Of a DNA stretch of 64,000 nt, positions 1 through 12,883 are shown one piece after another. This stretch comes from Ramazzottius varieornatus (lineage: Eukaryota; Tardigrada; Eutardigrada; Parachela; Ramazzottiidae), in assembly GCA_001949185.1 (NCBI GenBank), contig BDGG01000004.1, positions 986,278 to 1,050,277 of the forward strand, in the 5' to 3' direction. The position numbers were made by a program, and so were the translations under genes. The notes beneath the pieces were generated by a model that was given only the letters and a program-made list of their open reading frames with translations, ran no database searches and was not told the DNA's origin. Numbering within the stretch: position 1 is the stretch's first letter; each line of letters begins with the position of its first letter.

Positions 1-3000
1 GCGGCCTAAGCCGTGACTTCTTATCTGCACGCTTCCCCTCCCCTCCCATCCATCTCTTTCACTCATCTCCACCCATGATCCATCGAAACCAGACACTGGT
101 CTTGCTAAAATTTCGTTTCATAAATACAGAACTTGCGGTCCGCTAGACTCGTGCCCAGCGTCCTGAAGTTTAAGTTCTAAAAATGCCGAACAGGTTGAGG
201 CTGTTCGGGCAGAAGACCTCCAAAGGTTGGCCGTGCAGGAAGAGACTGGGTTCTTCGCGTACCAGCTTTTCTAACAGAAATTCTGAGTTCTTCTGAGGTT
301 TGGGGGATGCTTTGTGAGGTGTCTGGTCGGAGTACGATTGCAAGAAAGCATCTGAGGACAGTGCGGATTGTTCTGAGTTTAATGGCTATTTGATTGCGCG
401 ATGTCGATCAGACCATCAAACAAAGAAATCGCTAAATCTAAAGACCATCAACATCGAATAAAATCAACATTGTCTAAGGGCTTTGTGTCTGTCTTACTCT
501 GTTGGTCTCACGGAGAGCCACGTGGGGATATGTTTAGTCAAGACAGTTGAAGTAAAAGAGATCTGGCATTTTCTTTCAAGAAAAACCGGTTGATGATGGA
601 GTCGTCAAAATATGGCGTTCTTGCCGATCGTACTGCATATTTGCTCGTACACCTCGCGACATGGTTTTTGCATTATGGCGTGGTGTAGCTGAGATGATGG
701 ATAGCTTTGCATTACAGCTGACCAGTTTTGTGACCAGAGCTTGTTGGACCTCGGCTTTCCGGTCGAATTCCCTCGAAAAATAATGTTGATATGGCTTATA
801 CACGACGATACGGACAGCATGAGTAAACTCGCCATTGCAGGGTACAGACGAAGTTAAACCTTGGATTTCCAAGACGGAGGTGGTTTTGGAGTGGCTTGTG
901 GTCAGTGGTGACAGCTAATCTTCTAAACATACGGAAACATCTCTTAGCCATATCGCTATCCATTTTGATTTCTAATATTTGTTCGCCCCCACGAATATTG
1001 CCGATTTCTTTATGCTCACCTGTCACTCTCACAAGGAAATGTGCACGTCGCCGTGAAGTTCTGTTCCAAACGTTTCAGTTTTAGACTCGATGAGGTTAGA
1101 TTATTAGTTTCGAGGGAAGAGCTTTTTTGCGGCAGGAAGATCGAATTTTATTGAGTTGTTATGTTCTCATCACATATCCGCCCATTCCCTTTGGGCGGCA
1201 TACCGTACCAGAATGGCACGACGTCAGACCGGTCAGGCGCCATGCAAGATTCTCTGTTTTATAACCTTAAATATTGAATGTGACGCTTGGAGACTAGCGT
1301 AGTGCATATGGCTTTCAAAAATGATGAACGTAATTATAGAGGGGGACATTTTTGGGCATGTTGGGCGGCATGCCAAGCCAAGCCCAAATTATGATGAGCA
1401 TTCTTTCCGATCTTTTAAGTGGAATGATAACTGTCAGCACGCCATCCACACTTTTCCCTACAATGGCAAGTCAACGCAATGTACAAACAAACATCGAGTA
1501 ATTTTCAAAAAACTTCACACTGTGTCATTGTTACCGTTTTTTGTATTCTGTGGATTTTTTCAAACTCGCGTAGATATGGCAGTCCACCGGTACCGTGTTG
1601 GCAGATATGATCCTGACATGTGGTTCTCGAGTTTTTTCTTGACATGTTGTCCTTACAGTCAGTGCCATGACAATTCATGTCACAGCTGGTGTGAAGGAAA
1701 AGCCAAAAAGCGTCCAAGTGTGTCAGCAGATCGTTGATGACGGCACGAACCAGCATGAAAAAACCGTAATGACCGCAGTGTTTCTCCGGCACGCTCTCCC
1801 CAGTCCATACCTAATTTAATATTTTCGAGAACCGAAGATGATCTTTAGGACGTTGAAGCGCCTGCAATGTCTGTCAACGCCTGATATCTCGTTGGATCTC
1901 GTATATTTTTGCAGACGTTGGTAATTGACCATTAACAGGACAATATGCTTGTTAGCACACAAGTAGAGGCCAATCAAGTAGCCAAATATTGTCCGGGATA
2001 TATTTTCACACACCTCATTAACCTCTAACCGCGGCTATTGTCTTCGCTAGTAGACGCCATCGTAAAAAAGTCAACAATGTCGGTTCATGATATGAGAGGA
2101 AATACTTCATTGCTCCGACTTTCTGATTGTAGTCCGTGGAAATAGCCCAGAAAATTCAAAATTAATTTAGATGAAAAGTTTTCTAAAAGTAATTTTAGGA
2201 GTCCGTGAGTGGGCTTCGATGTCCTCGGTAAAATGGTGGGAGACCAATGGACGATTAATTTGCCTTGACCAAGCATATTGCCCTGTGTGTTGCTCAATGT
2301 CTTTGTGTGATGATGCGAGATCCATCAGCTCCTCGCATAAAGGCCCTCTCACCAGTTTAAACCGAATAATCGGCCAGAACAGGCGTGCAACCATAGCTGC
2401 CGACTTTAAATGCCGGAAGGTTCTGGGAGGATGCACAGGCAAATTACCTTGTTGACTGCTATAGAACATTATTATGTGGTGTGTTGAATAGCGAATAACG
2501 CTTACATGTCTGCGCAGTATATTCGATTAAGTACAGTAGATGGCGTCATCTCGTATACATACGCAAAGGCGCATGCTAATATAGAAAATAAACATTTATG
2601 CGATTGTTTAGCTTATATTATCGGACATTTGTTGAGACAATGTCTGGCTCTCACGCCACAAAAGGGTTTTCCTTGCATTATACGACGGACAATTGGAGGT
2701 CAGCTTCGCCGTTTGAGCACTTTGCCGGGGCTTCGCACAGACAGGCGATAATGCAAATTTCTCCTGAACTAATTTTAAATGCCAAGTGGATGCAGCTGCA
2801 TGTATACGGATGAGAGCTAATCTTCCTTCCAGAGTATGTAGAAAGGATGAGCAGTTCTGGTCAATATGAAACATATCAGCAAAGTAAATCCACGCACTTT
2901 ACGATCCTGCATTCAGCGGACCACTGAAACTTTATCGGTCTTCTGTATGCAGGTGGGTGACGGCCTCGCGTTGAATCGTCCGCAGCGTTGGCTCGTCTTT

Positions 3001-6000
3001 TCAAGTGGCGCATTCTAAGACAGACAGATTGCCGTTGTGAAGGTTAACTTGTGGTTACGTGCAAAGACAGCTGCAGCATTTTAAAGACGCCTTTTTGCAT
3101 ATCTGTCAGACAGTAGCGGACTTTACGAGGATAAAGTGGCCCATATGAATGTCGAGTGCAGCTGACCACTGTCCATCTGTTTGTTTTAGCTGACAAACCA
3201 AAGCACCCCATCGTTAAGTAGACTCTCACCACGCAGATTGATACTGTTGTTGCTCATTTATCATAAAGTACAGATGCGGAAACACGCCCAGTTACGATAA
3301 TAGATAAAAATTATACATTCGAAGGCCGACTATATTAACGAGCTTGTCGTATGTCATTTTCGCAGGTATACAAATATTATGTTATCTGCCCGATTCTCTC
3401 CAGTATAATTATGAAGATGAACGGAGGCTAGCGTATGCTTACTGCCAATTAGCCGTTATGTCCTTGAATGTGGATGAAGATATGCTATATTCATGCTGAC
3501 GTGGCTGCTCTCAGTGATTAGCTAAACCTTTGCGTGATGGGTTCACGTCGGAGGAAGCTCGAAATGGACGCTGGCCATCTGCTGGGTCCAGTTAGTCACG
3601 CAAGCCCCTTCACATGCTGTATGCAGAAAACTGGTTAGCTGTATATACAGTAGCCTTTTCCAGGTATGAAAGGGCCAGGCTTGATCTTTTGGCACGTCAA
3701 TTATTTCAAGTTTCTCCCGTTCGATTATTCTGTGGACAAGATAATGATGGGAAACATGCTTAATTCATCCATGGTTGGTTTCTTCCAAGCCTTCGGTTGG
3801 ACTATTTAGGTAGATGGTAACAGAAAATAGCGGCAGGGACTGTTTTGCCGGCGGTGGTCAAGATGGAACTGTATGTGCGGCTAGAGTGGTTTCTTATCAG
3901 TGAAAGTCTATCTCGATGTCGAAGAAGACATTAAGTGCCTAATGTGGAATTGGCCATCTTGTCTTGGGGTATGTTTCGGCCATCTTGGAATTGCCGAAGC
4001 CGTAAAGGAGGTCTGCGTTATGTCTGATGGATCTGGACGTGCAATCTTGATGGAGGATGAATTTGCGGCTCAGTCTTGTCCAAGTCTGGCTTTGCCTTTG
4101 ACGGGAAGCCACAAGTTATGATAAATAATTACAGATAGAGTATGGCAAAGGCGCATTAGCCACTTGTTGGTTTATCTGAAGATTAGGCGGCGGTTTGGGA
4201 AATACAGAGGAGATGCAGCAATGGAGAAATGGATGGATGAAGCGGACTTGACAGCTAAACTTCATAGAGCGTAGAGATATGGCCGGAAGCTGCGCTTATT
4301 TGCAGCCAGGCTTGCATGGCCGGAATAAGGCATCCACTCGTTCTTCTTCCCCACCTCGCTATCATTCTTTCTCATCGATTTGAATTCAATCTCGAGATGG
4401 CCCATGTTTAAGAAGCATTCGCCACAGTGTTTTCTCCGCGGTTGAACTTTGAACAGTTCGCGCACATGGCGAAATTTGTTACCCATTCAAACTCGCGTAC
4501 CTTCTTTAGCCACAGTGCTTCCCCGTTAAGATCGTGCAATTTCACAGTCCGCATTTTACGATGTTTAAGGCAAAATCAACTTTGAATCTTGGCGAACAGA
4601 AACCTGCTAAGAAAGAGGTTGAAGGGACAAAACCGGAAAGTTTGGCAAACGTGGGGTGACAGAGCGCCACCTTTCGCGGAACTTCTGCTGTGTGGGGAGA
4701 GAACCTGTTGCGCCGCTAGCAGGGAGGTCTTTCCATCTGGAAATTTCGCCCTGTACCTTGTTCGATGGCGGACGAGCTCAACGTCACTTTGTTAACAGGC
4801 GACTGGGAAATTTATGTAGCGACAAGACTGTTGACGTCCAGAAGGGATGAAATGGTGGGGATAATGAGCAGCCAAATGACCAATAATTGGTTAAAAGTAT
4901 CACCACAAGCTCAGCGCCAGACAATAGCGTTAGGACGGCTAATTTACTTACAAGTCAACCTGGCGTCACTTGGTCGACGCTATCTCTCCCTTTTCTCTAC
5001 ACTTGTTTTTATTTAATCCCTGTTGAGTCTCGACCAAGGTTCGAAGAAGGCACAGACGAGATATCGGCCCGTTCAATCTGGTACAGACATGTTGAGAGAT
5101 AGAAGACAGGAGAGCAAGTTATCCTCGCCAGACCTACCGTTAATCTTGACCACACCGGTTGCTTCCGCGCTTCCTTTTGATCTGTCAGGCGGAACGAATA
5201 TACGAGGGTCACTGTCATACACAAGCATATCAACTGACATCGTAAAGCAATAAGGCCTGTCCATGAGAATATATTTTTATTGTTGAGTGTTGTGTTGATG
5301 AGATTGTGTCGTGTAGGAGCATTGATTGTTATGTCATAAGAGGACTTGTTCAGCCTTGAAGAGAGTTCAACAAGATGGAAAATTACGATGGGGCCATTAG
5401 ACATGATGTAGTGCAATAATATCTGGATGATTCAGCTGTGTCCACTACAGCCTGTTGTCCTCCCGTCAAGTATTTACATGCTAGGCAAGAGAAAGAAGGA
5501 TATGTCGTCATCCGCATCAACTATAATCGGCCATTTAATGAGATATTATTCAGTGAGTTAATTTGGCGGGATGGAGAAGGATTCGGGCGAGCAGTGTATT
5601 TAGTTCACTTGAGGATAATCGCTCCTTAATGAAGCTCTTGTATACTTGTTCGCCTTTTGTTCCTAGATCATATACTCCCTTTGGACCATTCGGTTCCCAT
5701 GTGTATGCCCCAGATGACCACGCCCTTCTTCCGATTTGTGCACTTCGCGTCTATACCAGGCTTCACTTCATGCAGACATGTCCCGACATGAACGACTGTA
5801 GCGTCAAGACGCCAGTTTGAACAGTGGAAGATATAGACTTGAACGAGGAAGAAGAAGCCAAGTTAGCTTTCGATCATAATTATTTGTTATGCTTTGGCCT
5901 TTTCGCGCTCCGCCAAGCCGTCACGGACTGTGGAATATAAAGCAGCGAGTCACTACTGCAGTGTCTTATATTATCTCGATTCTTCAACTGTGAGCATTCT

Positions 6001-6511
6001 TCACGACATTTCCGCCTTGCATTACCCATGCAACCCTCCCCTTTTGCATATGAATATCTCATCCACCCAACCTACTTTCTCAAGTGCACTTTCCCGGATA
6101 TTTCGAGCGTACCGTGGACTATTTGTGATCATCCGATAAGAATGCCCAATGGGTCGCTAACTTTCATGTTGTGAATTTGACTCTGGATTGATCCTTTTTA
6201 CAATGTTGGGATATTTGGTGATAGCTGAAATACTCACGATAGGTAATGTGATATGTATGAAAATATCGCTTAATCGGAGAACAGGTTTCAACGGTGTTGG
6301 TTCTACAAAAGATTGATAGCGCTGTGTGTCTACACAGGTTATTGTATGGGACTTGATAAGACGGGAAAATGTTGTTCATTCTCTGTGATTGACGTTCATA
6401 ATGTGCTGTGGTCAGTTTGACATGTGTTTATCTAACTTCATAAGACGCATTGAAGCATACGGCAAATCGTCTGGACATATTTTGACAAATGTTTCGTTCT
6501 GTTCTGTTCAG
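1..6511. other. Gene-free 5' region upstream of UNC5
   Basis: No open reading frame here resembles a known protein. The longest, about 138 codons near 1321-1737 on the + strand, has no recognisable domain and no splice context. The UNC5 exon at 6512 starts inside the first Ig domain, so at least one upstream exon carrying the start codon and signal peptide must exist. I could not locate it, so this stretch is probably long 5' intron and/or promoter DNA. Three single sites resemble the intron repeats described elsewhere: a half copy of the CAAGTGGCGCAC core near 3002-3013, and GTATGCAG sites near 2945 and 3619. Confidence 0.5.
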
Positions 6512-9500
6512 GCGGGGGATACCTGTTGGACCCGATACCCAGTGATGCCTCGGTCGACCCTTCACGAAGTCCTGAGTTCATCCGGCAGCCAGAAGACGTC
6601 TTCATTACATCCAAGACAAAGGTAGCCACTCTGACCTGCACGGCACGTCATGCTTCGCAAGTCACTTTCAAATGCAACGACGAATGGGTTCGACCGAAAT
6701 CCGTCCGAAACGACATCCGTGTTGACCCTCATACTCAGACGCGGTATATCGAGTCGGAAATCACGATTACTCGCAGCCAGGTAAATTACCATAGTTTGCA
6801 ACAGTGTGGCGCAGGCGTCCAGTGGGTTACACTGCGATCCTGCGCCACATGTTAAAAGAAGTAACCTTGCCTTGTTTGTTTCCGAGCTCCCAATTTGTTT
6901 CGAGTTCGAAAGACTTTTCACATCAGTACTTTTTCTTGACCTGATATTCTTTTCTTGTGTCATTTTGTACGACAAAATGTCTGTTTTTCCAGGTGGAGGA
7001 ATATTTTGAGTTATATCGATGCGTATGCGTCGCTTGGTCGGGACCGAAGACGATGGTGGAGAGTCAACGCGCAAAAATTCAAATTGCCTGTAAGCATTTC
7101 GTGGGCCTAATAAGCCTGCTGATTCTTGGCTTGGCGGGATGTGAAGTGTTGGCCTGTGTTTATTGTTCTTGTTTGTCGTCGTCACAGATTTACGCAAGTC
7201 GTTCCAGCGCGAGCCGACGCAGACCAGCGTGGAAGCCGGCTATCCCGTCCAGTTGCAGTGTCTGCCGCCGGAAGGAGCGCCGGTACCTGAAGTCTTCTGG
7301 CTGAAGGATGGCCAGCAGATCGATCCAGCCGTCCATCGCAACTTCATCGTCTCCAACGAGGGTGGCTTGATCCTCAATCAAGCCCGCCACGAGGATGCCG
7401 GTAATTACACCTGTGGCGCCAAGAATGTGGCGGCTCGTAGACTGAGCGCTCCTGCTCTCCTTACCATATACGGTAAGCTTTTCCTTTATCTCCAGCCAAC
7501 AATATCACTCCCGGTCGACAACACCGAATTTTTCCCGAACAGTAATTTTGTGCTCTTAGTGTGATTTAATTGTTTTGGGGAAGGACAACTGGAAAAAAAT
7601 AGGGTGTGAGAGAAACAATCATTTGCCTACGTCTCAGTTTATTCCCGTTAGTATTTTGAGGGCTTGGTCAAGAAATTTTTACGGGTGGGTTCTATGGACA
7701 AAGGTAGGATGTTTTGAACGGATGTTGAATGTTTGCTAAATTTTGTGGTAATTGGAGCAAAAGAAAAGGCCAGCCATAGGGCGGAAGATGATGCAATTTG
7801 ACTGTTTGGAGACAAGTGTTCCCTTGAGTATTTTTAACCAGGGCTATGAATACTGTACAGAGGGTGAATTTGAGGCCGCAAGTCGCAAGACCAAACAGTG
7901 TAATAGTTATTAGATTTCCGCCCTATGATGGGGCATACAGCACGGAGATTAGTGCCTTGGATAGCTATTAAATTGACAGACAGCATCTTAAAATCACAGT
8001 AATCTTCTTTATCTAGTCTGCGGCCTTTTATTGATGGCTCATCCACAAAGCCAGCAGGCGGTCAGTCTAAAGTTCACCACATCACTTTTAATTCCCATCC
8101 GTATAGAGATTTGCCCTTCATCTGGCAAAGACTTTACACTGACCATATGAACATCTTCCCAACCAGCTGAAACCAAAGCTCGCTTGTTTTGACCTCATTT
8201 AATAGCCCCGTTTAACTTCCCTCAACGGATGAGACCGAATATGCAGACAAGGAAGAAGCAAGATTGACGAAATGTAAAAATTGTCGTTAATATTCTTTAA
8301 GTGCAGCTCCAATTTATGAGACTATGTGGAAGGGACAGTTGACTGTCCAGTGCACAGTAAAAGGAGCGTTAAATGTCTTGTTGACAAGCCTCATGTGTTT
8401 ACGGTCTTTACAGTTAACGGTGGCTGGTCAGCCTATGGAGAGTGGACCAAATGTGATGCGCGTTGTGGACGGGGCATCCAGAAGCGCTTCCGTGCTTGCA
8501 ATAACCCGGAACCACAAAATGGCGGACTGCCTTGTCCGGGAAGTCCCGTCCAGAAAGCCGACTGCACCGTCATCTGCCCAGGTAAGCAAATCTTCTTAAC
8601 TTCATTTACTTCTCCTGATTCCATGTCATGTCTACGCATGTATGGCTGTGCTTCATCTCCTTGTCCTGTGCTGACCAGTCGGTGAGAGAAAATGTCTTGT
8701 GGATTATTCTTCTTTTCCTCCCTTCCGTGTAAGCTCACCTTCGTCTAACACCGCTCTAACACTTCCGGTTGCTGTATACAGGCAATGTCACAATCTTTCT
8801 GGGTCTTATTGGTATGTGCGCTTTCTCGCCACTTTCCTCTTCCCTCCTCACACTTCACTTTCCTTACATTTGAGATTCCGTTGTTTATTAAATTGAAATA
8901 TATGTTTATTTTGTTGCAGCGGAAGACGGTCAGTGGTCCAAGTGGTCGGAATGGTCGAAATGTTCCTCCGACTGTATCCATCAAAAGCGACGCTCCTGCA
9001 CTAATCCTCCGCCGTCCAACGGTGGCGCCTACTGCGTCGGACCGGACTTCTCATCGGAAAACTGCACCGGCGGTATGTGTCCGCCCGGCTATGGTAAGTC
9101 CAGTCTGATTACTTTACCCCTTGATCTGACGCAGCTGGCATGACCACTCTAGTACAGCATAAATTAGACTTTTAAATTTACGACATTCCCATACTCATCC
9201 TGTCTTTGCTTCACTATAGAACGTGGACGCTTTACACCGAAAAACGATCTGACAGAGGACGCTGATATTCGCGGTAAGTTAGCTGGATGCGCTTGATATG
9301 ATGGAATGTCCGCCATGTCTTCCAGGAGGAAGGAAATGCAAGTAGAGCATTGACCAGTGAGGATTTCCGGCAAGATACCCATCTGATCCTTGAGTCAGCC
9401 GCAATGCCCAGCCGCAGATACAGACAAGCTCATTCATCCACACAAATCGACAGTACAAACTTGAGGCTATACTTTCTTCCGTTTTAAATTATCCTCCCGA

Positions 9501-12371
9501 CAAACGAGGAAGATGCTTAACTTGACTCTCCATTAAGTGGGATGAAATGAAGCAAAAATTGACGTTATCTTTTAGATGAGTCACGGCATACAAACCAGAC
9601 ATAGTCATTCATTTTTGACATCTTTATCTCAACGTCACAAATTTTTCAGAGATAAGGAAGACTCTGCGAAAGACAGTAATGGAAATCGCCTTCAGATGGG
9701 TTGACTCATGGCGAACACGGTCAAAAGCCTGATAGCAAAAAAACCCAAGAAAAAGATGCATCCACCGCATGTTTCAAAATTAACCTCTCCTGTTTTCAGA
9801 CGAGTTCAACAACGATTTCGAAACTACCTTGTCAGAAGAAAACGCAAGCGCTCAAAAGAGGAAGCAGGTTCTCTACATCGGAGTGTCGGTCGGTGCAGTG
9901 TCGCTACTGGTCCTCGTCGCCCTGATAATCTTCCTGGTCCGCCGACGTCGAAACCAACCTATCTATGACATGCCGAATGGTGAGTCCTCCCCAGATGTTT
10001 GCGGTGTTCTGTGCCGTACGGCGTTTGTCTCGGTTTCTGTCGTTCGGTGTTCTCTCGTACTTTCTTTCAAAGCTGACAATAATGTTGTCTGCAGTGGACC
10101 TCTACTGTGCTCCTCATCTAACCAAGCCTCTCTTCCTTCCTGACCCTAACCTTACTGACTTTAACTATAAAGGTAGCTGGGACTCTTTCTGGCTTTTCCC
10201 ACTTTTCCCACTGTCTCAGTTCTTGCTACGAGACACAGTATTCGCAAAATTTACCGCCGAAATTTCTCATCAACTTCATTTTTTGACAGACAACCGAAAT
10301 TACTTTGGGAATTTTGGAAAGTCCAGGGGTACCACCAGCCATACTGGCTTCTCCCTGAAACTTCCACCTCTGAACGGACTGGCCGGCAAGGACGCCCTTT
10401 TCGGTAGCGGCGGCTTCCATCATAACAAGGCGATCAGCGGCGGTCGACAGGCAAGTCCAGTAAAGCATACAGTACTTGACCCAAAACCCAGCATTCGCTC
10501 TTCCTGTTGTGCGCTTCCCGTATGATGTCAAGTGTGTGTAATGCCTAATACGTCTTATCTCTCCCACAGGACGGTCACTTCCTCTCACACTTCTCCACAC
10601 TAGGTGGCACCAGCCCCACACAGGACAGCCAAAGTCCGCTGATCGAAATGAATTCCAGCAGCAACAACAGCTCTGACGGTACGCTCCACTGACAAACTCT
10701 CAAAAATCTTAGTAATTTTTCTCCCGATAAGAGTAAACAGATTATGTTTCTGCAGTTTGTTTCAAATATTTTCTTGTTCGTTTTCAGATAGCATAATTTT
10801 TCAATTGTTCTAGGTACTTCGATCGACAAGCATATCTACAGTTCTTCATCCGAGACGCACAGCTGTATCTATACCGAGTCGGAAAAAGACACTGAAGACG
10901 GCGAGAATACTCCCCTGACCACATCCTCGTCCTTCTCAGCCAGTGCCATAAACCTGTCCGAAGAACCCAACGAGGACCTGCAAGCAGACGTCACCGCGAT
11001 TTCTGACGTCACATCTGTCGGTGCTCTCATCAGTCTCCCTGCATCTGCCGTCACAGTGACAGTTCCCGAAGGTTGCTTGTCGAAAGGAAGAAAGGCTAGA
11101 TTCACCCTACAAGTCCAGCGAAACGATAGACCAAGGTTAAGCGACGCACAGCAGACACTCCTCAGCCCGGTTGTTTCCTTCTCGGTTCAGAACAACGTCC
11201 CTCTTCAGAAATCCGTAGTACTGACGTTCCAACACTGTGCACTCCAAAGTGCTCACGAGGGTTGGCAGTTGTCCTTAATGTATTGTGATAGTGTTGAAGG
11301 TCAGTGGAGAAAGATGGCTGTGTTAGGGCTGGAAACCATCAACACGCCCTGCTATGTTCAGATCGACAGCAAGCTCGTCCATGTCATGACGGACATTCCC
11401 GGTCGATATGCGCTGGTTGGACAGTCCAGACCGAAGTACCAAGCGGCAAAGAAAATAATGGTGGCCCTGTTCGCTCCGCAAATTCAAGTGGATGACTATT
11501 TGATCCGGATTTACTGTGTCCAAAATACCAAAGACGCTTTACAGGTAAGAAAAGCCGATCGCGAATATTTGGAAAGGTGTGTGATATTTTCTTATTTTTT
11601 CAGGCGGTGATTAAAGAGGAAAACCAGCTGGGCGGTGTTCTAGTGGACAAGCAAACCCTTCGCCTGGAAGACAACGGCAAACCTCTTGGTCTGTGCGTGG
11701 ATAATGTGGGCGAAGGATGGCAAGTCAAGTCCGACACCGGCTTCAGCTACCAAGAGATTCCCTTTAGCCACATCTGGCCCGGTCACCAGCCACTGCTCCA
11801 TTCCTCCTTCTGTCTTCGACCAATCAGCTCGCTCAACTACCGACCGTCCTGCAGTATCACCACTGGTCAACGGGACAGTCCGTACTCCTGCGCTTTACAT
11901 CTGCCAGCCGACTTCGAGGACGATCCAGCGATACTTCGACCTAAGCCAGTGTATGCCAACCTGACCGCCACGCTCGTTTCCGCGCGCCACGATGCCGTTG
12001 CTACAAGAACCAACAACATCTTCCGCATACCCGCAACCACCCGAAGAAAGTTTTGCGCGTTGCTAGATGTCCCGCGAGCTCAAGGCAATGACTGGCGGAT
12101 GTTGGCCCATGAATTACAAGTGGACCGGTACGTCAGTGCTGAAATCAAGAATAAAACTAATTTATTGATAAATGGTGCAAATTTTATATTTTTCTTCAGG
12201 TATATCAATTTCTTCGCTACAAAGCCCAGTCCGACAGAGTATATCTTGGATCTGTGGGAAGCACGCAACCGAAAAGAAACGGCCTTGTCAGATCTGGTGG
12301 CCATTCTAGAGTCGATGCAAAGAAAGGACCTGGTGGAACTACTGCAGTCTAATTTGGCCTGCTGGATATAA
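6512..12371 (+). CDS. unc5: UNC5 netrin receptor, 5' end missing (13 exons read)
   Basis: Single-pass netrin receptor used in repulsive axon guidance and, in vertebrates, in dependence-receptor cell death. Exons read: 6512-6780, 6993-7089, 7188-7472, 8414-8581, 8920-9093, 9220-9273, 9800-9979, 10095-10172, 10290-10450, 10570-10678, 10814-11544, 11604-12127 and 12200-12371. Phases close, giving 999 residues plus stop. Domains in order: Ig domain (exons 1-2, CKxxW-like cysteine pattern), second Ig domain (GNYTCGAKN), two thrombospondin type 1 repeats (WSAYGEW and WSKWSEWSKC, one per exon), a hydrophobic membrane helix at about 9866-9930 followed by RRRR, a serine-rich linker, then ZU5, UPA and a C-terminal death domain (EYILDLWEAR). 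The start and signal peptide are not visible. The intron at 10451 uses a GC donor. Family assignment is secure from domain order; vertebrate-type subfamily assignment is not attempted. Confidence 0.96.
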
Positions 12372-12883
12372 AGAGCTAAACTATGTAAATTAGATTTTTT
12401 ATGCGCTCCGAGTTCTTGCACCTGATGCACCGGATTCTGCGTATTTCCTGCTGAATGTTCTTTTTTACACTTTTTTGTAACTTCTGTAAATATTGTGGAC
12501 AAGTACACCGATCGACCAATTACATCTTACTTTGCCTTTTACAGTATGCGTTGCGACTTCCGTGTTTCTTTTGACGTACCACTGTTCTTGTTTCCCATCA
12601 TAACTAATCGATAAACAACACGAAACATCATTTCTCGAAAGTACTTTGCGGGTGCGATGCACTTCATATAAATAACATTATAGTAGCGAAGTGCGCAGTC
12701 AGGTGTTCGCTACCGGCAAAACAAGGGAAAGGGCACATTGCGCTGTAACGAATCACCGCTGTCCGCGCCATAACTGGTGCCCAGAATTAGGGAAACAGAA
12801 ATCCAGTTTTGCTCCTTATCACACAAAGATTCAACATACTAAAGTATCAAAAAAACATAACAAAGGACTTGTTGAGCTTAGGA
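12372..12883. other. Intergenic, tail-to-tail UNC5/TIMM44
   Basis: A gap of about 510 bases between two convergent stop codons. It should hold both 3' untranslated regions. I see no coding exon and no clear AATAAA signal for either gene. Confidence 0.6.

Noticed and set aside
1321-1737. 138-codon + strand open frame upstream of UNC5
   Set aside because: No similarity to any family I know. Cys and aromatic content look random, and a 95-codon frame overlaps it on the other strand.
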